Below are positions 8,559 to 17,792 of a stretch of DNA of 64,000 nucleotides, piece by piece (positions within the stretch are counted from its first letter, which is position 1; each line of letters begins with the position of its first letter). Origin of the DNA: Dichotomicrobium thermohalophilum (lineage in GTDB: Bacteria > Pseudomonadota > Alphaproteobacteria > Rhizobiales > Rhodomicrobiaceae); NCBI RefSeq assembly GCF_003550175.1, contig NZ_QXDF01000005.1, positions 22,765-86,764 on the forward strand, written 5' to 3'. The notes below the pieces were generated by a model, which had not been told where the DNA came from, made no database searches, and worked only from the letters and a program-made list of their open reading frames with translations. The translations under genes were made by a program, and so were the position numbers.

Positions 8559-8825
8559 CGGCCTCTGGCCCGGCACGGGGGCGCATCCACAGGCCCTGCT
8601 GCGGGATAAAGCGCGGCGATCTTCCTCGGCGGCTGCGCAACCCCGTCAGGACTGAACAGGTCGCGGCCGAGCGGGACACACGGGCAAAACGAATTTCCTC
8701 GTGTATAAGTTGTTAAACGCTGCGCATGGCCACGTTGACTCTGCAGGCGCGCTGGGGGGAAGCTGGATCAAGCGCAAACGGGGTGTGCTTTCACTTGCTT
8801 GCGCGCAACGGGACGGGAGGGATTC

Positions 8826-10013
8826 GTGGGAAGCAGTCAGACGGATGGGGGCTACGGGCTGAATGTCACACCGACGGGCTTGGCCGAGCAGCGCCTTCTC
8901 TTGGGCGATCAGATCGACCAGGCGATCGCGCGCGTTCTGGCGCATGGGCAGTTTATCCTTGGCCCGGAGGTGACCCAGCTTGAGCAGCGGTTGGCCGATT
9001 TCTGTGGCGCGCGCCATTGCGTCACTTGCGCCAGCGGCACGGACGCGCTCCAGCTCCTGCTGATGGCAGAAGGCGTCGGTCCGGGCGATGCCGTATTCGT
9101 GCCCGCCTTTTCCTTCGTGGCGACCGCCGAGATCGTGCCGCTCGTCGGCGCCGTACCGATTTTCGTGGATGTCAGCGCGGACAGCTTCAACATGGACCCG
9201 TCGAGCCTCGAGGCGGCGATTGGTCTGGCGACGCGCCTCGGACTACGGCCGCGCTGCGTGATCGCTGTCGATCTGTTCGGACAGCCCGCAGACTATGACG
9301 CCATAGACGCCGTGGCCGCACCCCACGGCCTGACCGTGATCGCCGACGCCGCTCAGAGCTTCGGCGCCAGCCGCCACGGCCGCGCGGTCGGCACACTCGG
9401 CCATCACACGGCCACAAGTTTCTACCCGACCAAACCGCTGAGCTGCTACGGCGACGGCGGCGCGATCTTCACGGACGATGATCACGTCGCTGATCTGCTG
9501 CGTTCGTTGCGGGTCCACGGGCAGGGACGATCCAAGAACGACAATATCCGGGTCGGGTTGAACAGTCGGCTCGATACCATCCAGGCGGCAATCCTGCTGG
9601 CGAAACTCGACCTGTTCCCCCAGGAAATCCTGGAACGGCAGGCCAGGGCCCGCCGCTATAGCGAAGGACTTGGCGATATCCTGCGGGTGCCCGAGGTGCA
9701 AGAGGGCGCGAGCTCCGTTTGGGCACAATATACACTGGTGCTGCAGGACCGGGACGAGCTGGCGGCGCTGTGCCGGCAGGCGGGCATACCCGCAGCCGTT
9801 TACTACCCCGTGCCGCTCCATGCCCAGCCAGGCTATCGGCGCTTCCCCGCCACGCCCACCGGCCTCACGAATGCGGAGTGGCTTGCCAAACACGTCATCA
9901 GCCTGCCGATCCATCCCTATCTCGATGCTGAGACGCAGGACGCGATCATGCAGACTGTTCGCAGGGGGCTCCAAGCCGTCGGGAAACTCTCTCTGGATGC
10001 ACAGTATGCCTGA
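8826..10013 (+). CDS. DegT/DnrJ/EryC1/StrS family PLP sugar aminotransferase
   Basis: 395 residues. The start is taken as GTG at 8826, since GGGAGG lies at 8815-8820; a TTG at 8799 is also in frame. The family pattern is complete: GPEVTQLEQRLADFCGARHC, ASGTDALQLLL, ADAAQSFGASRHGRAVGTLG and the PLP lysine K203 in FYPTKPLSCYGDGGAIF. Such enzymes aminate keto-sugars on nucleotide carriers. The adjacent Gfo/Idh/MocA dehydrogenase gives the pair found in UDP-GlcNAc3NAcA-type pathways (WlbA/WlbC, WbpB/WbpE), so a 3-amino uronic acid sugar for a surface glycan is a reasonable inference. The full pathway is not here. Confidence 0.8.
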   Translation: MGSSQTDGGYGLNVTPTGLAEQRLLLGDQIDQAIARVLAHGQFILGPEVTQLEQRLADFCGARHCVTCASGTDALQLLLMAEGVGPGDAVFVPAFSFVATAEIVPLVGAVPIFVDVSADSFNMDPSSLEAAIGLATRLGLRPRCVIAVDLFGQPADYDAIDAVAAPHGLTVIADAAQSFGASRHGRAVGTLGHHTATSFYPTKPLSCYGDGGAIFTDDDHVADLLRSLRVHGQGRSKNDNIRVGLNSRLDTIQAAILLAKLDLFPQEILERQARARRYSEGLGDILRVPEVQEGASSVWAQYTLVLQDRDELAALCRQAGIPAAVYYPVPLHAQPGYRRFPATPTGLTNAEWLAKHVISLPIHPYLDAETQDAIMQTVRRGLQAVGKLSLDAQYA

Positions 10014-10038
10014 CACCCGGTCTCAGGGACCATCGCCA

Positions 10039-11010
10039 ATGGCAGATCCTATCCGCGTTGCCGTCGTGGGGGCCGGCTATTTCGGGCGCTTCCATGCGAA
10101 GCATTACGCCGCCGCGCCGCGAGCGAAACTCGTAGCCGTCGTCGATACCGACGAAGCGCGCGCCCGAACGGTGGCGGCAGAAGCGGGCTGCGAGTATTTC
10201 TGCGACTATCACAGTCTCGTCGGGCGCGTGGACGCGGTCAGTGTCGCGGCGCCCACGCCGGCGCACTTCCAGATCGCGAGGGACCTGATGGCGGCCGGCC
10301 TCCACGTTTTCGTCGAAAAGCCGCTGACCGATAGCGTGGAGAGCGCCAGTACGCTGGCTGAACTCGCCGAGTCGCAGGGTCGGGTGCTGCAGGTCGGTCA
10401 CGTTGAGCGCTACTCAGCGGCTTTCCGCGCCCTGGCGAAACGCGTCACGCGCCCGCTGTACATAGAAAGTTACCGTATCGCGCCCTGGCGGGAGCGCGGG
10501 GTCGAGGTGGACGTGATCCTCGACCTCATGATCCACGACATCGACATCGTCATGGGGCTTGTCGGCTCGCCCGTCACGCAGGTGGAAGCTGTCGGGACGC
10601 CCGTTCTGAGCGGGACGACCGATCTGGCGAACGCGCGGCTCGTTTTCGAGTCCGGGTGCGTCGCCAACATCACAGCGAGCCGGGTGAGCTACAAGACGGA
10701 GCGGCGCGTCCGTGTGTTTCAGCCCAACCAGTACGTGATCTGCGACATGGCCGAGGGGCGCATATTTCAATATCAGCTTCGCGGCAACCCGGCCGTCGAG
10801 GGGCCGGCGGCGATCGCGAGCGACTCCGTCGAGATCCCGAAAGAAGACAGCCTGGCCAACGAGATCAGCGAATTCCTCGACTGCGTCGCCACGGGGCGCC
10901 GGCCGACGGTGGATGGCCGCGCCGGATGCGAGGCGGTGCGCGTGGCGGGCATGATCAACGCGAGCATCGGTGCGCATCACGAGGCCGCGCTGGCGCTATC
11001 AGAGGTTTGA
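10039..11010 (+). CDS. Gfo/Idh/MocA family nucleotide-sugar dehydrogenase
   Basis: 323 residues from the ATG at 10039 (AGGGAC about 10 nt upstream). An alternative ATG at 10006 would overlap the aminotransferase stop by 8 bp. The Rossmann motif RVAVVGAGYFGRFHAKHY is near the N-terminus, followed by the catalytic-lysine motif FVEKPLTDS and GHVERYSAAF; the C-terminal half is the GFO_IDH_MocA barrel face (EVDVILDLMIHDIDIVMG). It probably oxidises C3 of a UDP-sugar to supply the keto substrate for the aminotransferase encoded before it. The pairing is inferred from adjacency. Confidence 0.8.
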   Translation: MADPIRVAVVGAGYFGRFHAKHYAAAPRAKLVAVVDTDEARARTVAAEAGCEYFCDYHSLVGRVDAVSVAAPTPAHFQIARDLMAAGLHVFVEKPLTDSVESASTLAELAESQGRVLQVGHVERYSAAFRALAKRVTRPLYIESYRIAPWRERGVEVDVILDLMIHDIDIVMGLVGSPVTQVEAVGTPVLSGTTDLANARLVFESGCVANITASRVSYKTERRVRVFQPNQYVICDMAEGRIFQYQLRGNPAVEGPAAIASDSVEIPKEDSLANEISEFLDCVATGRRPTVDGRAGCEAVRVAGMINASIGAHHEAALALSEV

Positions 11011-11106
11011 TCGGCCGGCGTCCGGGTTTGGGACTGATCCTGCGTCTGCGCCCCGAGAAATCGAAGGCCAGCAGATGAAGCGCACAATCTTGGAAGGGCG
11101 TTGGTG

Positions 11107-11149
11107 GCAAAAACAAACCCGGGGACCATCCGCCTGATGAACCCCGGGT
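11107..11149 (-). terminator. Intrinsic terminator of the 32-residue gene
   Basis: Read on the minus strand, ACCCGGGG and CCCCGGGT form a perfect 8-bp stem; inside it CATC/GATG around AGGCG adds a second stem. A TTTGTTTTT tract follows. It lies 36 bp past the stop of the mini-gene at 11185, which supports that gene being transcribed on its own. Confidence 0.75.
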
Positions 11150-11184
11150 CCGGACTTGGTAACGGCGGCATTTGCGGGGTCAAT

Positions 11185-11283
11185 CTAGAGACCCAGAACG
11201 ACCAGAAAAGTAAGGGCCACGACGAAAGCCATACCCACCTGATTGAAAGCCGGCTGTTCGGCCCACCATCCAACGAACTTCAT
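11185..11283 (-). CDS. 32-residue single-span membrane mini-protein
   Basis: A complete small ORF with ATG at 11283-11281 and TAG at 11187-11185. A good ribosome site (AGGAG in AAGAGGAGCTGGGAA) sits about 9 nt before the ATG, and an intrinsic terminator follows at 11107-11149. The product begins MKFVGWWAEQPAFNQVG and ends with the hydrophobic run MAFVVALTFLVVLGL, so it looks like a single-pass inner-membrane peptide with an aromatic N-terminus. I do not recognise the family. Small subunits of respiratory or photosynthetic complexes have this size, but nothing nearby identifies a partner. Confidence 0.65.
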   Translation of the reverse strand: MKFVGWWAEQPAFNQVGMAFVVALTFLVVLGL

Positions 11284-11864
11284 TTCCCAGCTCCTCTTCA
11301 TGGAAATTGACAGGACCATCCTGTCCCGACCTTCGTGGATATGGTTCGACCGACAAGCAAGCGGAATGGCTGCATATCTCTTATGCGGTAACAGCGACGA
11401 TCACGCTGGAGCTGGACGCAGGTGGAAAAGAGACGCACCTCGCAGCGGCCTTTATAGCCGGAGGCTTTGATCCCACGCGCTTTTTCTGTTGGGCGAACGG
11501 ACTTTGCCCGAACCGCTGCGGTCAGCCGTTCGGAGCGCAGCGCGGGGCGCCTTCATGCCACACCACGGTGCAACGCGTTAAAGCGCGCTGAGCGGCCGGC
11601 AAGCTGACGGCGCAACCCCACGGACCGCTCTATTCAGGGCACCCCGTCCGCCCTCGCCAAGGGACAGAACTGGACATGGCGATCCGCAGGCATCGGCCGC
11701 CCGCCAAAGCGTTGCCGAACGCGCCCTGCCCGATCGGCCGATCCGTATCGCCGGATCGGCCCCCGGTACAGTTCATGGACTGGAGATTGCCCCCAACCAC
11801 TGCGAAGCTGGCAATTCCGTCCCGAGAGACGGCCGCCAAAAAAGCAAATAAGGGAGGACGGACT
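11284..11864. other. 581-bp intergenic region with an inverted repeat
   Basis: Holds the ribosome site and presumed promoter of the leftward mini-gene and the leader of the rightward gene at 11865. A 7-bp inverted repeat, GACAGGA-CCA-TCCTGTC, at 11309-11325 lies 26-42 nt before the mini-gene ATG; it could be an operator or a 5'-UTR hairpin. No convincing reading frame, tRNA or repeat was seen in the rest. Confidence 0.5.
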
Positions 11865-12413
11865 ATGAGAAGAATCGCGACCGCCAGCATCGCCCTGGCG
11901 CTGACCGCGACGGCAGCCAGCGCGCAATCCGACGAGGCGAAGATCAAGGAAGCACTGAGCGCTGCCCCGCCCCAACTCCGCGACGAGGTCACGGTGCGCG
12001 ATCTTGACGGAACGCTCCTGCGTCAAGGCGAGAGCAACTATGTCTGTATGCCCGGCCCGCAGGGCTTCGCCGGGCCGATGTGCCTGGATGAACCGTGGAG
12101 ACAATGGTTCGAGGCCTACCAGAACCAGAAGGACTTCACCCCGGAGCGGATCGGCATTTCATACATGCTCGCCGGGGACGCACCCGGCGGCGGCGCGAGC
12201 AACAGTGCACCCTATGACAAGAAACCGACGCCGAATAACGACTGGGTCGTTGAGGGGCCACACGTGATGATCATCGTGCCTGACGACTCGATCCTTGAGG
12301 GCCTGCCCGTCACGCCGGACACGAACGGTCCCTATGTCATGTGGCCGGGCACGCCCTATGCTCACATAATGCTGCCCGTGGACCAGCGCCCCGAGCAGCG
12401 TCCGGTCAAGTAA
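11865..12413 (+). CDS. Secreted protein of unknown function (182 aa)
   Basis: The ATG at 11865 is preceded by AGGGAGGA (11851-11858) and begins a Sec signal ending near ASAQ (residue 20). The mature part is soluble, with two cysteines in YVCMPGPQGFAGPMCLDEPW and the blocks VVEGPHVMIIVPDDSILEGL and GPYVMWPGTPYAHIMLPVDQ. I do not recognise a named family. The gene stands alone between a 581-bp gap and a hairpin. Periplasmic location is the only inference I would make. Confidence 0.75.
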   Translation: MRRIATASIALALTATAASAQSDEAKIKEALSAAPPQLRDEVTVRDLDGTLLRQGESNYVCMPGPQGFAGPMCLDEPWRQWFEAYQNQKDFTPERIGISYMLAGDAPGGGASNSAPYDKKPTPNNDWVVEGPHVMIIVPDDSILEGLPVTPDTNGPYVMWPGTPYAHIMLPVDQRPEQRPVK

Positions 12414-12721
12414 ATCGACCGAGCAGAGAGCCGCGAGCCGGGTGTTTCATGGAAATTCCCGGCTCCGGCTTTGCGGGGATCGTGCGTGCCGCGCCAGGGA
12501 ACCGCATCGCTCCCTGCTGCGCGCGGCGCCCGCGACCCCTCTTCAAGAACGGATCTGCGCGGCACCCGGAATTTTGGACGGAGGTGATGGACCGGCAGGC
12601 TCGCAATACCCGCATCGTTGCACGACCTCCGTCATTCGCTGACATCCCGCGCAGTCTTGCGCTCAGGTGAACGCCCGCAGAAGCAGCCCGTACAACCCAA
12701 GGTGGCCAGACGCCGGCCAGC
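12414..12721. other. 308-bp convergent intergenic region
   Basis: Lies between the rightward gene ending at 12413 and the leftward RND gene ending at 12722. Apart from the hairpin at 12435-12465 nothing recognisable is present; the short frames crossing it lack ribosome sites. Confidence 0.5.
12435..12465. terminator. Hairpin between the secreted protein gene and the RND operon
   Basis: A perfect 8-bp stem GAGCCGGG / CCCGGCTC with a 15-nt loop, 22 bp after the stop of the rightward gene ending at 12413. It may serve both converging transcripts; the T run is weak. Confidence 0.5.
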
Positions 12722-15700
12722 CTAAGCCGGCTGCCGCGCGTCCGCGCCGACACGCCCGCGGCGAAGCCGAACGCTCACACGCTCGCCCGCGACCAGAAGC
12801 GTCGGCGTCAGGATCAGCGTCAGGATGGTCGCGAAGACGAGCCCCCCGGCAATGGCGGCTGAGAGTTGCGTCCACCACTGTGTCGACGGCGCACCAAAGG
12901 CGATCTCGCGGCCGATCATGTCAACGTTCATCGCCAGCACCATCGGCATCAGCCCCAGCACCGTCGTGATGACCGTGAGCACCACCGGCCGCAGACGCTG
13001 AGCGCCAGTACGCAGCGCAGCTTCCAGCGGGTCGAGCCGGGCCCGGCGCCGCAGATCGTTGTAGGTGTCGATCAGCACGATATTGTTGTTCACGACGATG
13101 CCGGCCAGCGCGATCACGCCGATCCCCGCCATCACGACGCCGAAGGGCTCGCCCCGGATCAGCAGCCCGAGCAACACGCCGGCCGTGGACAGCACGATCG
13201 CGCTCATGACGAGAAGCGCCTGGAAGATGCTGTTGAACTGGGTGACGAGCAGGATCAGCATCAGACCGACCGCGGCGATAAACGCCTTGACCAGAAAGTC
13301 CATCGTCTCGGCGATGTCCTCGTTCTCGCCTTTGAAGGTCGCCTCGGTGCCGCGCGGCAGGGAAACCTCCGCCAGCGCCGCCTGCAGCTTCTGCACCTGG
13401 GTGTCAACGAGCAGTCCTTCCGCCACATCGGCTTCGACGGTCATCACGCGCTCGGCATCGACCCGGTCGATCGTTCCGGTTTTCGGCGCGGGCTCGAAGC
13501 GCACGAAATTGCCGATCGGGACCTGCCCGTTTGCCGTCGGGACCGTGAGCTGGTCGAGCTGTTCGAGGCTGCGCGCGCCGAAGGGGAAGCGCACGCGGAT
13601 GTCAACCTCTTCATCAGTGTCGTCCGGCTGGTACTCGGCGACCTTCACGCCGTTGGTCACCATTTGCACGGCATAGCCCAGCAGCGAGATGTCCGCGCCG
13701 TAGCGCGCGGCCTCGGCCCGGTCGACCTCCAGCCGCCATTCCACCCCCGGCAACGGCCGGGAGTCGGTCACGTCCACGAAACCGCCGACCTCGCGCATGG
13801 CCTCACGCACGTGCGCCACCGCCTCCGGTAACTGCTCCGGCGCTTGCGTCGTCAACTCGATCTGCACCGGCTTGCCCTGCGATGGACCGCCCTGCTCCTC
13901 GCGGACCTGGATCTTCACGCCAGCGATGTCAGAAAGCTGCTCGCGCACCGCGGCAAGCACCTCCGCCGCTGGCGGCCGCGTGTCCCATTCGGTCAGTTCG
14001 AGCTGAATGACCCCAATCACGTCCTCGGCCATGTTGCGCCGGGACTGGCCACCGCCGATCGTCCGCGCATAGACGTTTTCAAAGACCGGGTTTCCGAGCA
14101 ACCGCTCCTCGACCCGGCGCACGATATCGTCGCGCTCATGAATCGACAGGTTGCCGCGCGCCTGGATCTGAACCTGCGCGAAGTCAGGTTCCACATCGGG
14201 AAAGAACTCGATGCCCTTGCCCAGCGCGCCATAAAGCGCGTAGGCCCCGATCACCACCCCGATGACGGCAGCGATTGTGGAGGCGGGCCGCTTCGCCGAG
14301 GCACGCAGCACCCCGACATACCAGCCGGTGACGCCGCCGATCTTGCTCAGATCGCCCCCTTCCGCGGCCGCCATCACCGACGTACTGCTGGAGCGGCCGC
14401 CGCCGCGCAGAACCTTACCGATGACGGGGATGAACACGAGCGCCATCGCCAGCGAGGCAACCAGCGTCACGATCACCGTGATCGGCAGGTATTGCATGAA
14501 CTCGCCGACGACGCCGGGCCAGAACAGCAGCGGAAAGAACACCGCCACCGTGGTCGCGATGCCAGCGGTGATGGGCCAGAACATCCGCTTGGCCGCCCCG
14601 GCGAATGCGGCGGCCCGAGGCTCGCCCTCGTCCATCTTCCGGTCCGCCAGCTCGACAACGACGATCGCGCCGTCAACGAGCATCCCGACAACCATGATGA
14701 GGCTGAAAAGCACCACGATGTTGAGCGTGAAGCCCATCGCGTCGAGGACAAGGATGCCGGCCAGGAACGCGCCGGGGATGGCGAGGCCGACGAGCAGGGC
14801 GGAGCGCAGCCCCAGCGCGGCGATCACGACGATCATGACGAGGACGATCGCGCTCATGACGTTGTTCTGCAGGTCACCGAGCAGGGTGCGCACATTCTCG
14901 GACTTGTCCTGGAGGTAGGCAACCTCGACGCCAGCGGGCCAGGTCTGGCGCATCTGCTCGATCGCCGCGCGGGATTGCGCGATGGTCTCGATGATGTTCG
15001 CGCCGACGCGCTTCTTGATCTCCAGCGCCAGCGCGGGCTGTCCCCCGACCCGGGCGAAGCCCTCCGGATCCTTGTAGGTGCGGCGCACGACCCCGACATC
15101 GCCGACGGTGACAACACGGTCGCCATCGACCTTGATCGGCATCTCGCGCACTTCTTCGAAGTTCTCGACGACGCCCGGAACCTTAAGTGCGATGCGGCCC
15201 GCACCCGTGTCGATGTTTCCGGCTGCGACGAGCTGGTTGTTGTTGGAAATGCGCTGCAGCACCTCTTCGTAGGAGAGGCCGTAGGTCTGCATGGTCGTGG
15301 GATCGAGCAGGACTTCGACGACGTCCTCACGGCTGCCGCCGATGTCCACCTCCAGCACGCCCGGCAAAGCCTCCAGCCGATCCTTCACCTCGCGCGACAA
15401 CTCAACAAGCGTGCGCTCGGGGACGCTGCCGGAAAGCACCGCTGTCAGCACCGGGAATAGCGCGACGTTGACCTCCTGGACGCGCGGCTCTTCGGCGTCG
15501 GCGGGCAGTTCGGATTTCGCGATATCAACTTTCTCGCGCACGTCCTGGAGGGCGCGGTCGCTGTCGAAGCCGGCCTCGAATTCCAGCGTGATCGTCGCAT
15601 AGTTCTCCGTCGCGGAAGCCCGCATCTCGTCCAGCCCCTCGATGGACTGGAGTTCCTTCTCCAGCGGGCGGACGAGCAGCCGCTCGGAATCCTCCGGCGA

Positions 15701-15865
15701 AATACCGTCCTGGTAGACCGAGATGTACATCGTCGGGATGGTGACGTCCGGCTCGGCCTCCTTCGGGATCGAGACATAAGCCATCGCGCCGGTCACCATC
15801 AGGGCCAGAAAGATGAGAATGACAGTGCGGGAGCGGTCGAATGCCGCGTCGAGAAATCTGCTCAT
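12722..15865 (-). CDS. RND efflux pump inner-membrane transporter (HAE1/AcrB-like)
   Basis: 1047 residues, the usual RND length. An N-terminal TM1 (TVILIFLALMVTGAMAYV) and the two large periplasmic loops are clear; the second half repeats the layout (TM7 near PASTIAAVIGVVIGAYALYG; the block TVLGLMPMVLAMNVDMIGRE near the end). The TM4 proton-relay motif reads MLVDGAIVVVE: D398 is kept but the second Asp of the AcrB pair is Gly399. It is co-oriented with the adaptor gene 10 bp upstream and probably forms a tripartite pump with an outer-membrane channel encoded elsewhere. The substrate is unknown. Confidence 0.9.
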   Translation of the reverse strand: MSRFLDAAFDRSRTVILIFLALMVTGAMAYVSIPKEAEPDVTIPTMYISVYQDGISPEDSERLLVRPLEKELQSIEGLDEMRASATENYATITLEFEAGFDSDRALQDVREKVDIAKSELPADAEEPRVQEVNVALFPVLTAVLSGSVPERTLVELSREVKDRLEALPGVLEVDIGGSREDVVEVLLDPTTMQTYGLSYEEVLQRISNNNQLVAAGNIDTGAGRIALKVPGVVENFEEVREMPIKVDGDRVVTVGDVGVVRRTYKDPEGFARVGGQPALALEIKKRVGANIIETIAQSRAAIEQMRQTWPAGVEVAYLQDKSENVRTLLGDLQNNVMSAIVLVMIVVIAALGLRSALLVGLAIPGAFLAGILVLDAMGFTLNIVVLFSLIMVVGMLVDGAIVVVELADRKMDEGEPRAAAFAGAAKRMFWPITAGIATTVAVFFPLLFWPGVVGEFMQYLPITVIVTLVASLAMALVFIPVIGKVLRGGGRSSSTSVMAAAEGGDLSKIGGVTGWYVGVLRASAKRPASTIAAVIGVVIGAYALYGALGKGIEFFPDVEPDFAQVQIQARGNLSIHERDDIVRRVEERLLGNPVFENVYARTIGGGQSRRNMAEDVIGVIQLELTEWDTRPPAAEVLAAVREQLSDIAGVKIQVREEQGGPSQGKPVQIELTTQAPEQLPEAVAHVREAMREVGGFVDVTDSRPLPGVEWRLEVDRAEAARYGADISLLGYAVQMVTNGVKVAEYQPDDTDEEVDIRVRFPFGARSLEQLDQLTVPTANGQVPIGNFVRFEPAPKTGTIDRVDAERVMTVEADVAEGLLVDTQVQKLQAALAEVSLPRGTEATFKGENEDIAETMDFLVKAFIAAVGLMLILLVTQFNSIFQALLVMSAIVLSTAGVLLGLLIRGEPFGVVMAGIGVIALAGIVVNNNIVLIDTYNDLRRRARLDPLEAALRTGAQRLRPVVLTVITTVLGLMPMVLAMNVDMIGREIAFGAPSTQWWTQLSAAIAGGLVFATILTLILTPTLLVAGERVSVRLRRGRVGADARQPA

Positions 15866-15875
15866 GGCCGCGTCC

Positions 15876-17030
15876 TCAGCCCGCGCTGCCGGTGCTGACC
15901 ACGTCGCCTGCCGCAGGGGCGTCGTCGAGAGGTGGTGAGTCCGGAGACGCCCCGTCTTCGAAGACAGGCTTGACTGTCTCTCCGGCGCGCACGAACCCCT
16001 GCCCCACGGTGATCACGCGGGCGGTTTCCGGCAGTCCGGCGACCCAGACGCCCTCTGGCGCGGCCTGAATGGGATCGACAGGGTGAAAGACCACCTTGTT
16101 CTCGGCGTTCACGGTCTTGACGCCCAGGCGTCCTTCCGTGTCGAGGCTGAAAATGGCGGGCGAGACGAAATGCGCCTGCACCACCTCGGTCGGGATGCGC
16201 AGCGTCGCGCTCATCCCGGCGCGGAAGGCGCGCGCGCCGTTCTCGACCTCCACCTCCACCCGGTAGGTCCGGGTTGACTCCGCCGCCACGGACGAAACGA
16301 GCGTGACGGTACCCGTCGCCTTCTGGCCGGTGATGAATTCGATGTCCGCGGAAGATCCTTCGCTGATCCGATTGACCTTCTGCTGCGGCACATGGGCGGT
16401 GATTTTCAGCGGATCGTCGTCGACCACGGTGGCGACCTGGTCGCCGACAGAAACGTAATCGCCCATCTCAACCGGTCGTGTTTCCAGCACGCCGGAGAAC
16501 GGCGCCATGATACGCACATCCGAGATCTCGTCGCGGATTGCCGCAAGCCGGGCTTCGGCAGTGGCGAGCGCGGCTCTGGCTTCCTTCACACGGTTCTGCG
16601 CCTGAAAGCCCTTTTCGCCGAGACGCTGCGCGGCGGCGTATTCGCTCTTCCGCTGCGCCACCAGCGCCTTGGCTTCCTCCAGCCGCGCCTGGCGATCATC
16701 CATTGAGAGGGCGGCGATCTCTTCGCCTTGCGCGACGCGGATGCCACGCTCGCCCGCCAGTTCGACAATGCGCCCCGCGGTCTCGGCCCGCACGGTGGCG
16801 ACGCGATCGGCTTCGGCCTGTCCCTGAAGCTCGACGAAGCGCGTGACGTCCTCGGCCGTCATTTCGCGGACCTGCACCTGCGTCAGCGCACGTTCTGCCG
16901 GCGCCTGCTCCGGCCCTGCCGTCTCAGCCTGATCGCGTGCGCCAATGATGCCGCTCGCCATCCAGGCGACAAGCGCACAGACGATCAGGATCGTGATCCA
17001 CTGGGATTTCAGAATACGCAAAAGGTCCAT
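15876..17030 (-). CDS. RND periplasmic adaptor subunit (HlyD/MFP family)
   Basis: 384 residues. One N-terminal membrane anchor (ITILIVCALVAWMASGIIGA, about residues 12-31) is followed by a lipoyl half-motif (VRAETAGRIVELAGERGIRV), a helical hairpin (residues about 110-170, rich in A/E/R) and the second lipoyl half (IMAPFSGVLETRPVEMGDYV), then beta-barrel and membrane-proximal domains. It bridges the RND transporter to an outer-membrane factor. The gene is 10 bp upstream of the RND gene. A Pro/Asp/Ser-rich C-terminal tail (about 25 residues) looks unstructured. Confidence 0.88.
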   Translation of the reverse strand: MDLLRILKSQWITILIVCALVAWMASGIIGARDQAETAGPEQAPAERALTQVQVREMTAEDVTRFVELQGQAEADRVATVRAETAGRIVELAGERGIRVAQGEEIAALSMDDRQARLEEAKALVAQRKSEYAAAQRLGEKGFQAQNRVKEARAALATAEARLAAIRDEISDVRIMAPFSGVLETRPVEMGDYVSVGDQVATVVDDDPLKITAHVPQQKVNRISEGSSADIEFITGQKATGTVTLVSSVAAESTRTYRVEVEVENGARAFRAGMSATLRIPTEVVQAHFVSPAIFSLDTEGRLGVKTVNAENKVVFHPVDPIQAAPEGVWVAGLPETARVITVGQGFVRAGETVKPVFEDGASPDSPPLDDAPAAGDVVSTGSAG

Positions 17031-17132
17031 TCCTACTGCTCCGGGCCGGTGCTGTGGCCGCCGATACTGTGATCGCCCTCGCGTGAAGGGCTATTGAACG
17101 AAATTGATCGACTCCTGCACGCGTCATGTCGT

Positions 17133-17591
17133 TCATCGTTGATCGTCAAAGCGCGCTACCAATTCCTCGAAAGTTTCGGCCAACGTCGCGTAAAACGCGC
17201 CGAGTTCGTCCAGCCGCTGCCGCCGCTCGTTGTCCTCGGGCGAGACCTCGGCCTTCGCATCGGCGACGACGCCCTGGGCCTTCTTGATACGTGCGACCGA
17301 ACCTTCAAGCAGCCGCGCATAAGGCGCCTTTGCGAGCTGAAAATGATCCTGCCGACTTCCCTTGACCGTCACCCGTTCGATCACGCCGATCCGCTCCAGA
17401 AAACGCGTATTTGTGCTCACGCTCGCACGACTGATATCCAGGCGCTCGGCGATTTCGGAGAAGCTGAGCGGCCCGCCTTCGAGAACCATCAGGCCCATGA
17501 TCCGTCCGGCAATGCGGGACAGACCGTCAGCTTCCGCGACGAGGCCCATACGGTCGACGAACCTATCCAGTTTGTCCTTCGCCAGTGTCAT
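17133..17591 (-). CDS. GbsR/MarR-type transcriptional regulator
   Basis: 152 residues. A winged helix-turn-helix occupies residues about 25-85, with SFSEIAERLDISRASVSTNT as the recognition region, followed by the GbsR-like GSRQDHFQLAKAPYARLLEG and a C-terminal dimerisation helix. It precedes the RND adaptor on the same strand (103 bp) and is divergent from the aldehyde dehydrogenase. The inverted repeat at 17619-17638, just before its start, is the obvious candidate operator for autoregulation and control of the pump. Confidence 0.82.
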   Translation of the reverse strand: MTLAKDKLDRFVDRMGLVAEADGLSRIAGRIMGLMVLEGGPLSFSEIAERLDISRASVSTNTRFLERIGVIERVTVKGSRQDHFQLAKAPYARLLEGSVARIKKAQGVVADAKAEVSPEDNERRQRLDELGAFYATLAETFEELVARFDDQR

Positions 17592-17618
17592 AACGGTACG
17601 GATTTGGGGCCGTTCTTA

Positions 17619-17638
17619 TGTTCAGTCAAGATTGAACA
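17619..17638. promoter_or_regulatory. Inverted-repeat candidate operator of the GbsR/MarR regulator
   Basis: TGTTCA-N8-TGAACA is a perfect 6-bp-arm palindrome 28-47 bp before the regulator start and 155-174 bp before the ALDH7 start. Extra GAACG/CGTTC half-sites flank it (17611-17615, 17639-17643 and 17643-17647). The size fits a dimeric winged-helix protein. Confidence 0.55.
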
Positions 17639-17792
17639 GAACGAACGTTTTTGGCGCGTGGACATCGGCGTGCGGCGAAAGGCCCTGCGCAGCGCACTCC
17701 GCCAAGCGCAGCATTTCGTCTCACCGCCATCCCGGATAAGCTGGAAACATGGCGATCAATGGATTCGCGCGGTCAGCTCCGGGAGATTTGAC

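Noticed and set aside
12341..12670. Short overlapping frames between the secreted protein and the RND operon
   Set aside because: They have no ribosome site, no recognisable domain, and run through a hairpin.
13844..15460. Long plus-strand reading frame (538 codons) opposite the RND gene
   Set aside because: It mirrors a well-supported RND gene; the product is His/Asp/Arg-rich with no family blocks, as expected for an antisense frame in GC-rich DNA.
17094..17792. Upstream extension of the ALDH7 frame
   Set aside because: The extension is antisense to the regulator and lacks ALDH character; the ATG at 17793 has a ribosome site and fits the family N-terminus.
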